Below, piece after piece: positions 7,829 to 16,904 of a stretch of 23,232 bases of DNA. The notes under the pieces are model-generated. The model did not search any database. It was given only the letters and a program-made list of their open reading frames with translations, and was not told the DNA's origin. Made by a program: the position numbers and the translations under genes. This stretch comes from Amoebophrya sp. AT5.2. Taxonomy: Eukaryota > Sar > Dinophyceae > Syndiniales > Amoebophryaceae. The stretch covers positions 1 to 23,232 of the forward strand of contig RXOD01004382.1 in NCBI GenBank assembly GCA_005223375.1. The letters are read 5' to 3'. How positions within the stretch are numbered: position 1 is the stretch's first letter; the number at the start of each line of letters is the position of its first letter.

Positions 7829-9459
7829 ATGCCGGGAACCAGTACGTGGATCGAGTCCGTGAAGACTGCGCGAGCGAATCTCGCTCTCACTGGTCTTGTT
7901 CCCGTTGGCGGAAAGACCGAAAATGGGCAGAAATTGCTCAAGGAGGCGAAGGCGTATAATGCTCTGCGTTTGTGTTTAGCTACTTTTTGATGAATTTGTT
8001 CGCGATGAACTGCGAGCCTATTAAAACAAAAAACGAACCCCCAACACCAGGATTCATGCCACGAAAGTTACTGCCGTACCCCTGCTCGTCGTGCCCCGCA
8101 AGAAGCCAGATCGCGTCTGCATGTGGCGACCCGGGCGTCCTCGCGAAAAGCTTGTTGACGTCCGCTACTACGTCGACAACGGTAAGGCACGCGTTCCGGT
8201 TAGCGAGAACCCAAGTTGGTACCCAGGGGTGTCGTTCAAGAACGGCAACGGCATGAAGCAGGTTCGCGCGAACAAGGAGCCTCGTGATCTCGACTCATGG
8301 TGCGTATGTTGGGCCAGCCGGGATGAAGATGGGAAGCCGGTGCGGAACGCGCGGCATTTCTACGTGGGTCAGTTTTACACCAAGGACGACCAGGACTACG
8401 ACAACGCAAAGAGGAGGGCAAGACAGTTTGCGATCGAGTTCAGGAAACAAAAGGTGTTCGATGAATCAATGGTCTCTTCATCTTGCTGGTGGTGGTTGTT
8501 TCAAATATTCAGATTCATTTTCAGATATGACAACATTTACCATCAAACAGGTCCGAGAGTTCGATGAATTGACGAAGGAGAAGGATCGCCTGAACTTCGA
8601 GCGGCTCAAGGCGTTGGACAAACTCCACCAGTACCGCCCACCGCGCAACCGCGTCGCCGCGCGACAGTCCGGTCGGCAGGGCGTTACGTGGATGAAAACC
8701 ACGCAAAGCTGGCAGGTACCTTTCTATTTGTCACGCGGAAACTACTGAATCTTAGGCCATCGATTTTCGTACGTTGTGAATGTGATCTTCCGCAACACCG
8801 AGGGGTCCACCACTCGTAGAGGAGGAGAGGCAAGAGCCAGCTTGTTTGCATTCTCAAAGCACCTGATCAATATTTTCACCAGGTGCAGATGCGCGTGTGG
8901 GACGCCGCGCTGCGCAAGTCCCGCGTGATGAAGCAGTGCCACGTTCGGATTGCGTTTGCGCCGGATACGACGCAGGCGGATGAGGAGCAGATCGAGAATG
9001 CGGTCGAACAGGCACGGAAGATCGCAGTGAACATAAGAAAGGAGTGGGAAAATCGGTACGTCCTCTATCGATCACGATCTTAGGAACAAGAACTGCTCCA
9101 AAAGCAAAACCAGATCGTACTTCTCAATTCATTGATTTCGCACTCATTGACGCAGGTACCGGTGCTACACCGTGAAGCACTACGCGAAGTACCCGAAGTA
9201 CGATGAGACGGGTCGTCTGATCGAGGACGAGCCGGAGGAGGAGGAGGGCGGTCCTCGCGTGGACCAGTACGGAAACCCGATAGGGGAAAACGAGGAGGAG
9301 GACGACGTGGACATGGTCGGAGCTGCGGATCAGGATGGCCTGGAGGAGTACGAAGACAACGAGGACGAGGATGAAATCGTGGACGAAGGCGAGCTGCTCC
9401 CGGAAGAGCTGGACGGGCTCGTGGACGACAACGACATGGATATCGACGCACTCAGCTGA
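7829..9459 (+). CDS. Protein with two AP2-like domains and acidic tail, five exons
   Basis: Exons 7829-7953, 8051-8453, 8551-8715, 8883-9055 and 9156-9459 join in frame to 389 residues. AP2-like domain 1 is at about residues 98-176: YPGVSF, then SWCVCWAS, then HFYVGQFY, then a helix ending RRARQFAIEFRKQK, the strand-strand-strand-helix order of alveolate AP2 domains. Domain 2 is at about 214-288: SGRQGVTWMKTTQSWQ, two further strands, then a helix ending ARKIAVNIRKEWE; it is split by two introns. Residues 300-389 are highly acidic. AP2 domains bind DNA in alveolate transcription factors, but some related proteins bind mitochondrial rRNA, so either role is possible. The N-terminus has a conserved-looking stretch, LTGLVPVGGKTENGQKLL, that I could not place. 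The ATG at 7829 is the first after the TAA at 7790. Splice sites are predicted by eye. Confidence 0.8.
7954..8050 (+). other. Intron 1 of the AP2-domain gene (97 bp, phase 2)
   Basis: It begins GTATAATG and ends ACACCAG. Removal joins GC to G to make an Ala codon and brings the two frames into register; the unspliced frame from 7829 would stop at about 7987. Confidence 0.65.
8454..8550 (+). other. Intron 2 of the AP2-domain gene (97 bp, phase 0)
   Basis: It begins GTGTTCG after AAG and ends AAACAG before GTCCGAGAG. AGGT occurs at both edges. An 11-bp direct repeat, GTTCGATGAAT, occurs just inside the donor (8456-8466) and just past the acceptor (8559-8569), so the exact excision point is ambiguous. 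Confidence 0.7.
8716..8882 (+). other. Intron 3 of the AP2-domain gene (167 bp, phase 0)
   Basis: It starts GTACCT and ends TTCACCAG. CAGGT is present at both junctions. It interrupts the second AP2-like domain directly after TTQSWQ; joining restores the strand that continues VQMRVW. Confidence 0.75.
9056..9155 (+). other. Intron 4 of the AP2-domain gene (100 bp, phase 2)
   Basis: It starts GTACGTCC and ends GACGCAG. The pentamer GGTAC occurs at both junctions. Joining CG to G gives Arg and continues into YRCYTVKHY, leading to the acidic tail. Confidence 0.75.
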
Positions 9460-10962
9460 AGCGACTGCAGCGCCGGAACTGATTCTGATTCACAAGGCGG
9501 GCGGGGGGATGCTCGGGAAAAAATCGGGCGCAGAGTGGATTCATACAACATGTTCATCGGTGTTTACTGGACAAATCCAGGTCCAGCGCTATCTACTTTA
9601 CCTACTCTTACGTCTACAAGCGGTTAAGTACCTACTTTACCTACTCTTAGTCTTACGTATACAAGCTGACAGCTCTTGTCACAAAACTCGAAGGAGTTTC
9701 GTGAATAATTCTCACACTAGCAAGGCACAGTCTCAATGCTGCATGCCGGTCTGAGGGCCGTACAGGCAGAGCAGTGTACATAGATGACACAACAGGAGGA
9801 GGAGCATGATGATGCGCCGAAATGGATCACAATGTACCGAAGGCATACTACGTACAACGCGGCAACCGCGATCGGAAAATGCAGCAAGGCAATGCTGATA
9901 ACGTAGAGTAGCCGGTTTTCATGGCAGCATGATCGGTCAAGATCGAATCCATATTCCACTAGTTCTTATCGCGCATCAAATGCTATGTGTACGCATGAGA
10001 TTGATTAAGCAAAGCTAGATTTCATGTTTTGCAGCAGAATTGGTCTTGGAATTGTACAAAAGGATCGCAGGTAAGAAGCGCAGTGTACAAGATGGGGTCA
10101 GGCGCGCATCGCAGATCTGTACATGGTAGAAACAACCGATAGGAGACATCCATGTTGTTTATTTTGGCGTCTGGCTCTGCTGGATTTTATCGCCAGTACG
10201 TCAACGTCGATGACCATAACAAGGAGGGAGCCGTGTTCGCGTGCTGAGTTATCTGGAGGATGAAGAAATGCCAATCGATGGCGCGTTGTGTGGTACCGCT
10301 ATCGGTGATGTATTTTCCATTCTGTTACGTGGTCGGGACAGCATGATTTTCAGGTGAAGCCTAGCGCGCGCCAGCTCTATTGCCAGGGGCGGGCCGAGGA
10401 ACGGGGAAACGAAAGAAAGTCTGTAAAGCACAGGCCATCTTGGAACCAGTGGGTCAGAATCTGCTCGAGAATTTCATGGAAGAAGCGTCATACTTTTTCC
10501 GGTCAGCCAATCTCTGATCAGCTTCAAAAACTCTCAGTGCGGTCATTATCTTGCGCATCCCACTGGGTCATTGATCCCGTTTCGCAGGTGCAACATGCTG
10601 ATACATCAGCTCTTCTTGTTCCCACGGCATTGACGCTGAGACTACTTACTTAAGCTGCTTTTCTTTCTTCCGAATCCCAACCACTTCAGGGCGGCGGTGG
10701 ATATATTATTTCAAGTAACTACTATAGGAACAGGAATTTTTTTTTGTATTAATTTGCTCCCTCGTCTCTATTACGAGCGCCGTTGACGTACTTTAGCAGT
10801 CATACAGATGCACGAGGCGGCTGATGTCCTGAAGCAGCCATCGTCCACTGTGTGAGTGTGCAAAGGATGTCATTTCGTTACATTCGCTTGATGACGGTGT
10901 CGATTCGTGGAGCTGGCTTTCTTGAGGCGTGAGGGCAGAACGCCTGCCGTACGGAGACGCTG
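9460..10962. other. 1.5-kb spacer between the AP2 gene and the TPM-RING gene
   Basis: This is the longest spacer in the window. It has a short tandem duplication at 9593-9665, a T9 run near 10738, and no frame on either strand with recognisable coding character. Frames of 80-117 codons at 9717-9959 (minus), 10354-10653 (plus) and 10793-11146 (minus) lack supporting features. A TGA at 10930 closes the frame upstream of the next start. Confidence 0.55.
9593..9665. repeat. Imperfect tandem duplication, period about 39 bp
   Basis: The 18-mer CTACTTTACCTACTCTTA occurs at 9593 and again at 9632. Each copy is followed by a variant of CGTCTACAAG; the second copy carries six extra bases before it and one substitution. 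Confidence 0.85.
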
Positions 10963-13162
10963 ATGGGACTAGACATGAGGGCGAGCGAGGGTTCACATTG
11001 CCAGTGGCCCCATGCGAGACGATTCGGGCCAGGAACTCGGCCGACCCAGCGGACGGAACAAACACGTGCGGCCCCGGGGCGGGCGCGCCGGTTATTGTAC
11101 TACTTCTGCCTATGGTCCTCGACGACAGAACTCGCAGGGGGCGCACACGCTGCCAAGAAGAACCACGCGCTGACTAAAGTTGCCTTTCCCAATCCCCTGA
11201 CCGAGCCTCAACGATGTGGGAAAATCGGGGAGGGATTCCGTATCTGCGACCCGGACGAGCTACTGCACCCAACCGAGCTCGAGCGAGTCAACCGGGCAAT
11301 CGCGGTGGCGTCGAGCGCCCCCCGATCTCGGCGTACGAGTGGCCAGAGCGCGTCCGCTCCGCAGAACCGTGGTGAAGGAGAAGAAACAGATGCCACCGAT
11401 GCAGCGCAAGCAGACGAGCCGGCGGGGGGAGGGGCAGCATCAACATGTACCGTCGGCTTCATCTTTGAGTTTTCATCCCTGATGCAAACTGAAAGTAGTA
11501 GGTATAGCGGATCAGATGAAGATGATTGATCTGAGACTGAGTACATTCATCAGCATCACCCAACACACCCGAACAGAAAACTTGCGATTGTTTTTTAACG
11601 ATAAACAACACTCACTCCCCCTAGGTTCCGGCGTCGAGGTTGCTGCCTTCATTGGCGAGTATGCCCCGGACGATGCGGACAAGAGCTGCAAGGCCGTGAT
11701 GGATTCCTGGGGCGTTGGCGACAGCACGTGCAACAATGGCGTGGTGATTTTCCTCGCCACCAAATCGCGCCAGGTTCACATCTGCACTGGGAAGGGCGCG
11801 CGCGACGGCCCCGCGAAAATCACGGACAAGCGCGCGGGACGCATTGTGAACATGATGAAGCCGTTGTTACGGGAGGAGGACTACCCGAAGGCGCTGGAAG
11901 CGGCCTGCGGCAGGATATACCGCTACGTGACAGCGGATCCCGAAGTACTCGCGGAAGACGAGAACAGTGACACCGACGGGGAGATCGATATCTACGTCAT
12001 TGGCGTCGCGGCGTGGCTTCTGCTCCTCTGCTACCGCGCGTGGCAGACACGGGGGTTGAAGAGCAACTACGAGCTTTGCAAAAAGGAGCTGACGAAGCTG
12101 CAGCAGCAGAAAGCGGAAGCGAACGCGAAAAAGTTCAAGACGCTGCAGGGCTCGTGCCCGATCTGCCTAGAGGAATTTGGTGAGGACGAGAAAATACTAG
12201 CGAATGAGGAAGACGTGGTTTGTGAGGACGTTGCAGAGGGGGCTCAAGATGTGGCTGGCAGAAACAAGGATAATGCTGAAAATGAGGAGCCGCTGATTCA
12301 GGAGGTGGAGCCCGTCATGGTAGCGCGAAGGCGGAGAAAATCTCCGAAAGAGGCGAAAGAGGTGATCGCCGAAAGCCAAGAGACGCGCGTGACGAACTAC
12401 GACTCGGACGACGAGAGGTCGGACGCGGGCTCGGAGGACGGCACAGTAGATGCTGTGGCGGATCGGCATCGGGATCATGGTGCGGAAAATAAGTCTAGCA
12501 GCAAGGAGCCGATCGAGCTGAAACCGCTTGCGTCCTCAAAGTCGAGTTCTCCGAAGCTGAGCACAAAAAAAACATATGATCCGTCGAAGGTCAAGCTGCT
12601 TACCTGCGGCCACGCGTTCCATCGCGAGTGTCTCGACGGTTGGGAGCGCTCCTCCACACTGTGTCCTGTCTGTCGGGCGCCGCAGGTCCAGACACTCAGC
12701 GGGGAGGGGACTCTGAACAACGCAGGTGCAACACCAGGAGGATCATCTTCATCTTCCTCTGGAGTACTAGGCGGCCTCAATGTGCGCACCCAGCAGGAGT
12801 TTGATCTCGACCCGACGTTGCCTGCCTCAACATCTTCCAGTTTAGTGCCCACCCCCAGTTTAGCGCAAACCGAACTGGTACAGCAGGACTACACGTTTCG
12901 CATGAACCGGCTCCGGACCCGGTACCCTGACTACTTAACAACCTCTTTGGTCGATCGGTGGACGACCGGGGGCTACGTGGGCAACCCACTCGCCGACGTC
13001 GACTTCGTGCGTGCGCAGCCGACTGTGGGAAATAGCTTCTCGAGCGGAGGAGCGGATGGCGGCTCGTCGGGGCTGGGTAGTTCGGGGGCCTCGTGGGGCG
13101 GCGGGGCTTCCTTCGGTGGCGGAAGCAGCTTCGGAGGTGGCGGGAGCGGAGGGTCATGGTAG
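10963..13162 (+). CDS. TPM-domain membrane protein with a split RING-H2 finger, two exons
   Basis: Exons about 10963-11497 and 11625-13162 join to about 690 residues. A hydrophobic stretch near residues 46-52 may be a signal anchor. The TPM (DUF477) domain spans about 72-290: PNPLTEPQRCG and ICDPDELL at the front, VGFIFEFSS before the intron, then DSWGVGD, NNGVVIFLA, HICTGKGA and ITDKRAGRIV. A transmembrane helix (IYVIGVAAWLLLLCYRAW) lies near 299-320. A RING-H2 follows: CPICLEEF near 356, then about 145 acidic/Ser-rich residues, then LLTCGHAFHREC and LCPVCRAP near 506-525. The C-terminus is Gly/Ser-rich with repeated FGGG, typical of TPM proteins. TPM domains occur in bacterial YgcG-like proteins and eukaryotic membrane proteins; the RING suggests ubiquitin ligase activity at a membrane. 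Start ATG 10963 follows an in-frame TGA at 10930; ATG 10975 is an alternative. Confidence 0.82.
11498..11624 (+). other. Intron in the TPM-RING gene (about 127 bp, phase 1)
   Basis: The acceptor is CTCCCCCTAG before GTTCCGGC. The donor must be phase 1; GT at 11495 or 11498 both fit and differ by one Ser codon. TAGGT occurs near both edges, but splicing exactly within that repeat would break the frame. Confidence 0.6.
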
Positions 13163-13801
13163 AACCGCGGATCCGGGGAGGTCGCGGAGGCGAGGTTGGT
13201 GGAGTGTCTTGGAGGCGACCACCTGCCCACTGACAGTGACGCTTCAGAGCTCATTGGCGTCGAAGGAATACAAAGACTTGCTCCAACAAATGATTTCGTG
13301 CGCAAATTCTTGTCGCGATGCACACAGACACGGAAAGCATTTGATCAATGCTTTTTGAAAGATAAGCGCTCCAGCTTCTATCTTGTAGTGCTCCGACTGC
13401 CGGAGCAAGTCCGAGAACTGCTGTTCGAATCCAGACACTCATGTGCACGTTTCGCGTTATTTCTTCGTGGCGTGAACTGTCCCGCTCCCGCTCGTGGCTC
13501 GTGTGAATGGAATTTTCCTCGTGACTGATAGTTTTCGCTTCGCTAATCACATGCATTACCGGTGTCAGACAACAATGTTCTGATATCGTCGACAACTAGG
13601 CGGACTACGAAAAGCATGAGTAATACGCCTTGCTCTCGCGCCACAGCCCGCGTAAGTACTACCGGCCGCGAAATTATTGCTTTCAGATTCGGCGCCGCAC
13701 AAGATAGAATAGCGCGTGGAACCATGGGGAGATTGAAGGCGGAGAAGTGAGGACCTTGGCAGACGCGCCTGTCTTGCGGGCGAAGCAGCCCTTCGCAAGA
13801 A
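13163..13801. other. Spacer after the TPM-RING gene
   Basis: This 639-bp stretch has no frame with protein-like character. It contains a perfect 7-bp-stem hairpin at 13389-13407. A TGA at 13748-13750 closes the frame before the next ATG. Probably 3' UTR plus 5' region. Confidence 0.5.
13389..13407. other. Perfect short inverted repeat (hairpin)
   Basis: TGCTCCG and CGGAGCA flank a five-base loop. It sits about 230 bp downstream of the TPM-RING stop codon. A T-arm-like TTCGAATCC lies just beyond, but no tRNA can be folded around it. Confidence 0.5.
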
Positions 13802-14739
13802 ATGGGCATCCTTTTCTCTGCTTTCGCGAGCACGGGGAGGCGACGAGAAATCAAGCTACCAGAGTACTACAACTTCTCTTCGTTTACATTTATGTCTGTA
13901 CTTGTCTCTCAGTCAACCCGAAAAGATACGGCGCAAGACTACCATCAATCTCACTACTATCAGTGTTTCCGCTTTGCACCTGGAGCTGCTCTCCCTGTAC
14001 TCCTCCACGGTGACGGAGGTGCTTGCTCTGCTTGCCCCTTTGTCGTTCGACGCGAGGCTGGCGGCTCTCACCGAGCGCACGCTAAAGCGGTCGGAGTTAA
14101 CGTCGGATGCCGAGATCGCCAAGTTTTTCCAGCAGGACGGCAACAGGCCAAGCCGGCTGCCGCACCTCATCTTCGTCTGCCACAAGATCCAGGGCCAGCG
14201 GACCCCACTCGTTGACGGGAAGGGGTTGTACTCGAAATTCCTGGATGCGGGGATAAACCTATGCGAGATCGTCTTCTTCCTGTTGGACGTGCCGTCGGTT
14301 GCCTACCTCCACCGGCTCCTGAGCGAGCAGCCGACGCTCAACTGGCTGTTCAAACGAAAACGACTCATACCAATATTCGTACCGACTATGATTTTGAATC
14401 AATGAGTACTCCTTGTTATTCGGTGTTTATTAGCCGTCCATACATGAGGACGGGAATTCCTAGGAGTTTAGCGCCGTAAGATTCTGAATCTGATTACCGT
14501 CATCATCCGCAGTTCATACGTGATGTTGGTGCTTGCTTTCAGTGCCTCCTATTTTTCAACAGATTGATTCAGCGAAGGGGGAAAACCGGTACTGGGAGGC
14601 GCTAATATTGGATGCCGTGACGGGAAAACTTCCAGGGCTGGGCATGTTTCGCTCCGAACCAGTTGAATTTTCATCTTCGACAAAGCTGGATGAGCTTGTT
14701 GACACGTTTTTAGCGCCACCTGTACCACTGGAGAACTAA
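13802..14739 (+). CDS. Unknown helical protein with N-myristoylation-like start, three exons
   Basis: Exons 13802-13881, 13964-14378 and 14563-14739 join in frame to 223 residues. I do not recognise the family. The start MGILFSAFAS fits the N-myristoylation pattern (Gly2, Ser6) and suggests membrane association. The middle is helix-rich and hydrophobic (VSALHLELLSLY, VTEVLALLAPL, NLCEIVFFLLDV), with conserved-looking LPHLIFVCHKIQG between. The C-terminal exon begins IDSAKGENRYWEALIL and ends in a Pro-rich tail. The ATG at 13802 is the first after the TGA at 13748. Splice sites are GT..AG and keep phase, but each was chosen by eye; the second exon also stays open to 14405, so the last junction is the weakest. 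Confidence 0.55.
13882..13963 (+). other. Predicted intron 1 of the myristoylation-type gene (82 bp, phase 2)
   Basis: It begins GTTTACATTT and ends ACTACTATCAG. It joins TC to T (Ser) and links the N-terminal frame to the long second-exon frame. Confidence 0.5.
14379..14562 (+). other. Predicted intron 2 of the myristoylation-type gene (184 bp, phase 0)
   Basis: It begins GTACCGAC and ends TTTTTCAACAG, a good pyrimidine tract and acceptor. It removes the TGA that would otherwise end the second exon at 14403. Confidence 0.45.
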
Positions 14740-15518
14740 ATTTGAATCTATTTTTATACGTCCTACGGTACGCTCTCGGTCTGGAGTTTCTGCGTAAAAA
14801 CAGATCAATCGGAGCAGACCCGCGCAAGCAGACCAGCGCAGAGCCGCCGCTTCTTCACAGAACTCGTTTTTCTGAGCATGCATGGATGGGGACGATGAAT
14901 GCCTTAGCTGGCTGGCGCGACACGTCGACCCTGTATTGCAGCGGCTCTTGCTGACCCATTGAAAATGAACTTACTTGTCTAGACGATGATGAACACCATC
15001 ACCCACGCGTACAGATACAGTATGAGTATGATACCATTATGTAAAGTTGTTCCGTAGAAATCGGAAGAGCAGCAAGAGCAACATGATTTCCCGGCACGAG
15101 TCACGTCAGGAGAAAGGGCACTTCAAGTAAGTCAGTGATAGAGAGGATAGAGAGGTAAGTGGAGGTGGAACGCATTCAATGAATCAATCTGAGAACAAAC
15201 ATGTGAGAGGCAGAACAAGCAAGAACGAAGCTACCACTATGGTTCACTCGAGGGGGCCCAGGAGAGTCATTCGCTTATTTTTCTGTCCAGTACGACTACG
15301 AGTGCGAAAATAAACAGCAACTTGAACTTCCTTGAAGCATTAACATAGGTCGACTGCTTGCTAGTCGGTTGCAGTCTACTACTATCTAAGATTTCGATTC
15401 ATTTTCATTTCCATAAAAAAAATACGTCTTTCGTCTTTTAGCTTCAGGAACGCACTGCCACACGCCGGCGCACATCGCGAATATCATCGATGCATTTGCG
15501 AATATCAGCACGAATATC
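14740..15518. other. Spacer upstream of the integrase-repeat-like gene
   Basis: This 779-bp stretch has many stops on both strands and purine-rich direct repeats of GATAGAGAG near 15138-15153. The frame of the next gene is open back to a TAA at 15414, and TTTTAGCTTCAG before 15448 resembles a splice acceptor, so an upstream exon is possible. Confidence 0.5.
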
Positions 15519-15543
15519 ATGTTTTTTTCGATGCATTTGCGAA
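15487..15543. repeat. 16-bp direct repeat around the start of the integrase-repeat-like gene
   Basis: TCGATGCATTTGCGAA occurs at 15487-15502 and 15528-15543, an offset of 41 bp. The second copy overlaps the first codons of the gene. Several copies of GAATATCA lie between and before them. Confidence 0.9.
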
Positions 15544-16904
15544 GTGGTAGGCGGCGGTCGGGAAAATTCCTTGGTTTCGAGGAAGCTCGTGCGTACGTTC
15601 GTGCCAAGAATTTCAAGGGGTTTCGCGAATGGGCGCGCTGGAGTAGAACAAGCCGACCTTCTTTCATCCCCTCTACTCCATGCCGGGCGTACGCGGACGA
15701 GTATAGGAGTATGCAAGATTTCTGCGGCTACGATCTGCAAATCAAGTGGCGCGAGTACGTCTTGATGGATGCGAGTGAAAAATCGTCTGTGCAGTATGGC
15801 GGCGGAGGTAAAGATATGAGGTGTGGGGTATCTGGAACCGGATTGGACTGGATAATTTCGGTGGCACGTGCCGGGGGAATCGACTGCATACGGACGCACC
15901 CGCGGAGCTGCGCCACATTGTTTTTCCGTGTTGGCAAGGAAGATCAGTGGTTGCCACTCCGAGTGCATGTCGCGGGGGCGCCACTCAAAGGAAAAAAATT
16001 CGACAAAAATCCGCCGGTCTACGCGTTTAAAAACGTAGAAGCTTCGTCTTTGCGAAAGCGACCGGAGCAGCGAATGGGTAAAATATTTTTCGTACTTGGC
16101 GAAAAGGTTGGCCTGCTGGAAGACGCGGACTCGGAACGTGATCAGCCGGAAGTCAGGAACAAGCGGGTTCTGCAGATGTCCTGCAAGAGCATGGTGTCGC
16201 TCGAGGAGAGTGACTACCTATCTAGAACGCTGACCTCATGGTGGAAGCGGGCCAAAGCAGCGGGGACTGCAAAATCGATGGTTGATTGGTTACCAAGCCT
16301 ATTTCTATGTCAGCGCGATGCTATACGATCGCAGCTTTTACAGCAAGTTTCACGCCTGGTGTATGCACCATGTGGATACAACGATGTCCGCCTAGCCGCG
16401 CCTGCCGAACAGTACCGCGACACTTTTGTCGGCAAATTTTCTGTTCTTCACCGGATAGTTAATATGCCAGAAAGCAACCGCAACTACCGCTTTTCGCTAT
16501 CGCGATTTATACAGGGAACGCGCGTAATGGCTCCTCTCTCCGCTTCGGAGGCACCGGACTTTATCGTTGCGTTTTATTGCGGAGAAACTAGTGTAGCAGG
16601 CATTGCGCAAAGCGCGGATCACACCGGTGCGCTTCCGCTCAAAGGTATTTGGATCTTTCCACAGCATTTTCTCGTGCGTCGTATGTTGACAGAGGAAAGT
16701 AATAAGCTGACGGGCGTAACAAATGTGCTCGTGTATCCACCTGGCTGCAAAATCGTGCGACGCGACGCAAAAGAAAAGCAGAAAGTGCAGCTCCAGTATT
16801 TCATTGATTTATCCACTCCACAAGCCCGAAATGATGCATGGATGGCAGCGAAGCGAATTTTTGAAGAAGGCTCGCGCAGGCACGCCGAGTTGTTGCCCGA
16901 ATGA
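15519..16904 (+). CDS. Integrase-repeat-unit-like protein of unknown function
   Basis: 461 residues, no intron needed. Residues about 17-72 carry FEEARAYVR, FREWARW, SRPSFIPSTP and DFCGYD in the order of the so-called phage-integrase repeat unit, a short module found in many algal and protist proteins. After it come two mixed alpha/beta regions. The first (about 110-170) has GLDWIISVARAGGID, TLFFRVG and WLPLRVHV; the last (about 348-452) has PDFIVAFYCGE, GIWIFPQHFL, NVLVYPPG and LQYFIDLS. The D....LRVHV spacing is faintly reminiscent of restriction-endonuclease-like folds, but the catalytic Gln/Glu-x-Lys is not intact, so I do not call a nuclease. Start ATG 15519 is the first in a frame open since 15417; the basic N-terminus (HLRSGRRRSGK) could be a targeting or nucleic-acid-binding segment. 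The module match is from memory. Confidence 0.65.
   Translation: MFFSMHLRSGRRRSGKFLGFEEARAYVRAKNFKGFREWARWSRTSRPSFIPSTPCRAYADEYRSMQDFCGYDLQIKWREYVLMDASEKSSVQYGGGGKDMRCGVSGTGLDWIISVARAGGIDCIRTHPRSCATLFFRVGKEDQWLPLRVHVAGAPLKGKKFDKNPPVYAFKNVEASSLRKRPEQRMGKIFFVLGEKVGLLEDADSERDQPEVRNKRVLQMSCKSMVSLEESDYLSRTLTSWWKRAKAAGTAKSMVDWLPSLFLCQRDAIRSQLLQQVSRLVYAPCGYNDVRLAAPAEQYRDTFVGKFSVLHRIVNMPESNRNYRFSLSRFIQGTRVMAPLSASEAPDFIVAFYCGETSVAGIAQSADHTGALPLKGIWIFPQHFLVRRMLTEESNKLTGVTNVLVYPPGCKIVRRDAKEKQKVQLQYFIDLSTPQARNDAWMAAKRIFEEGSRRHAELLPE

Noticed and set aside
9717..9959. Minus-strand hydrophobic frame of 80 codons in the AP2 downstream spacer
   Set aside because: It begins at GTG rather than ATG, is short and Cys-rich without pattern, and lies in spacer.
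11516..11624. In-frame extension upstream of the second TPM exon, starting at an ATG at 11516
   Set aside because: The extension has no TPM similarity, while the frame ending upstream supplies the missing front of the TPM domain; a pyrimidine tract and CTAG acceptor mark an intron end.
12241..12260. Partial resemblance to a dinoflagellate spliced-leader end (GGCTCAAG)
   Set aside because: Only eight bases match and they lie inside coding sequence of the TPM-RING gene.
13365..13440. tRNA-like T-arm sequence TTCGAATCC
   Set aside because: The T-stem has only three pairs and no matching acceptor stem, D-arm or A-box can be placed upstream at the right distance.
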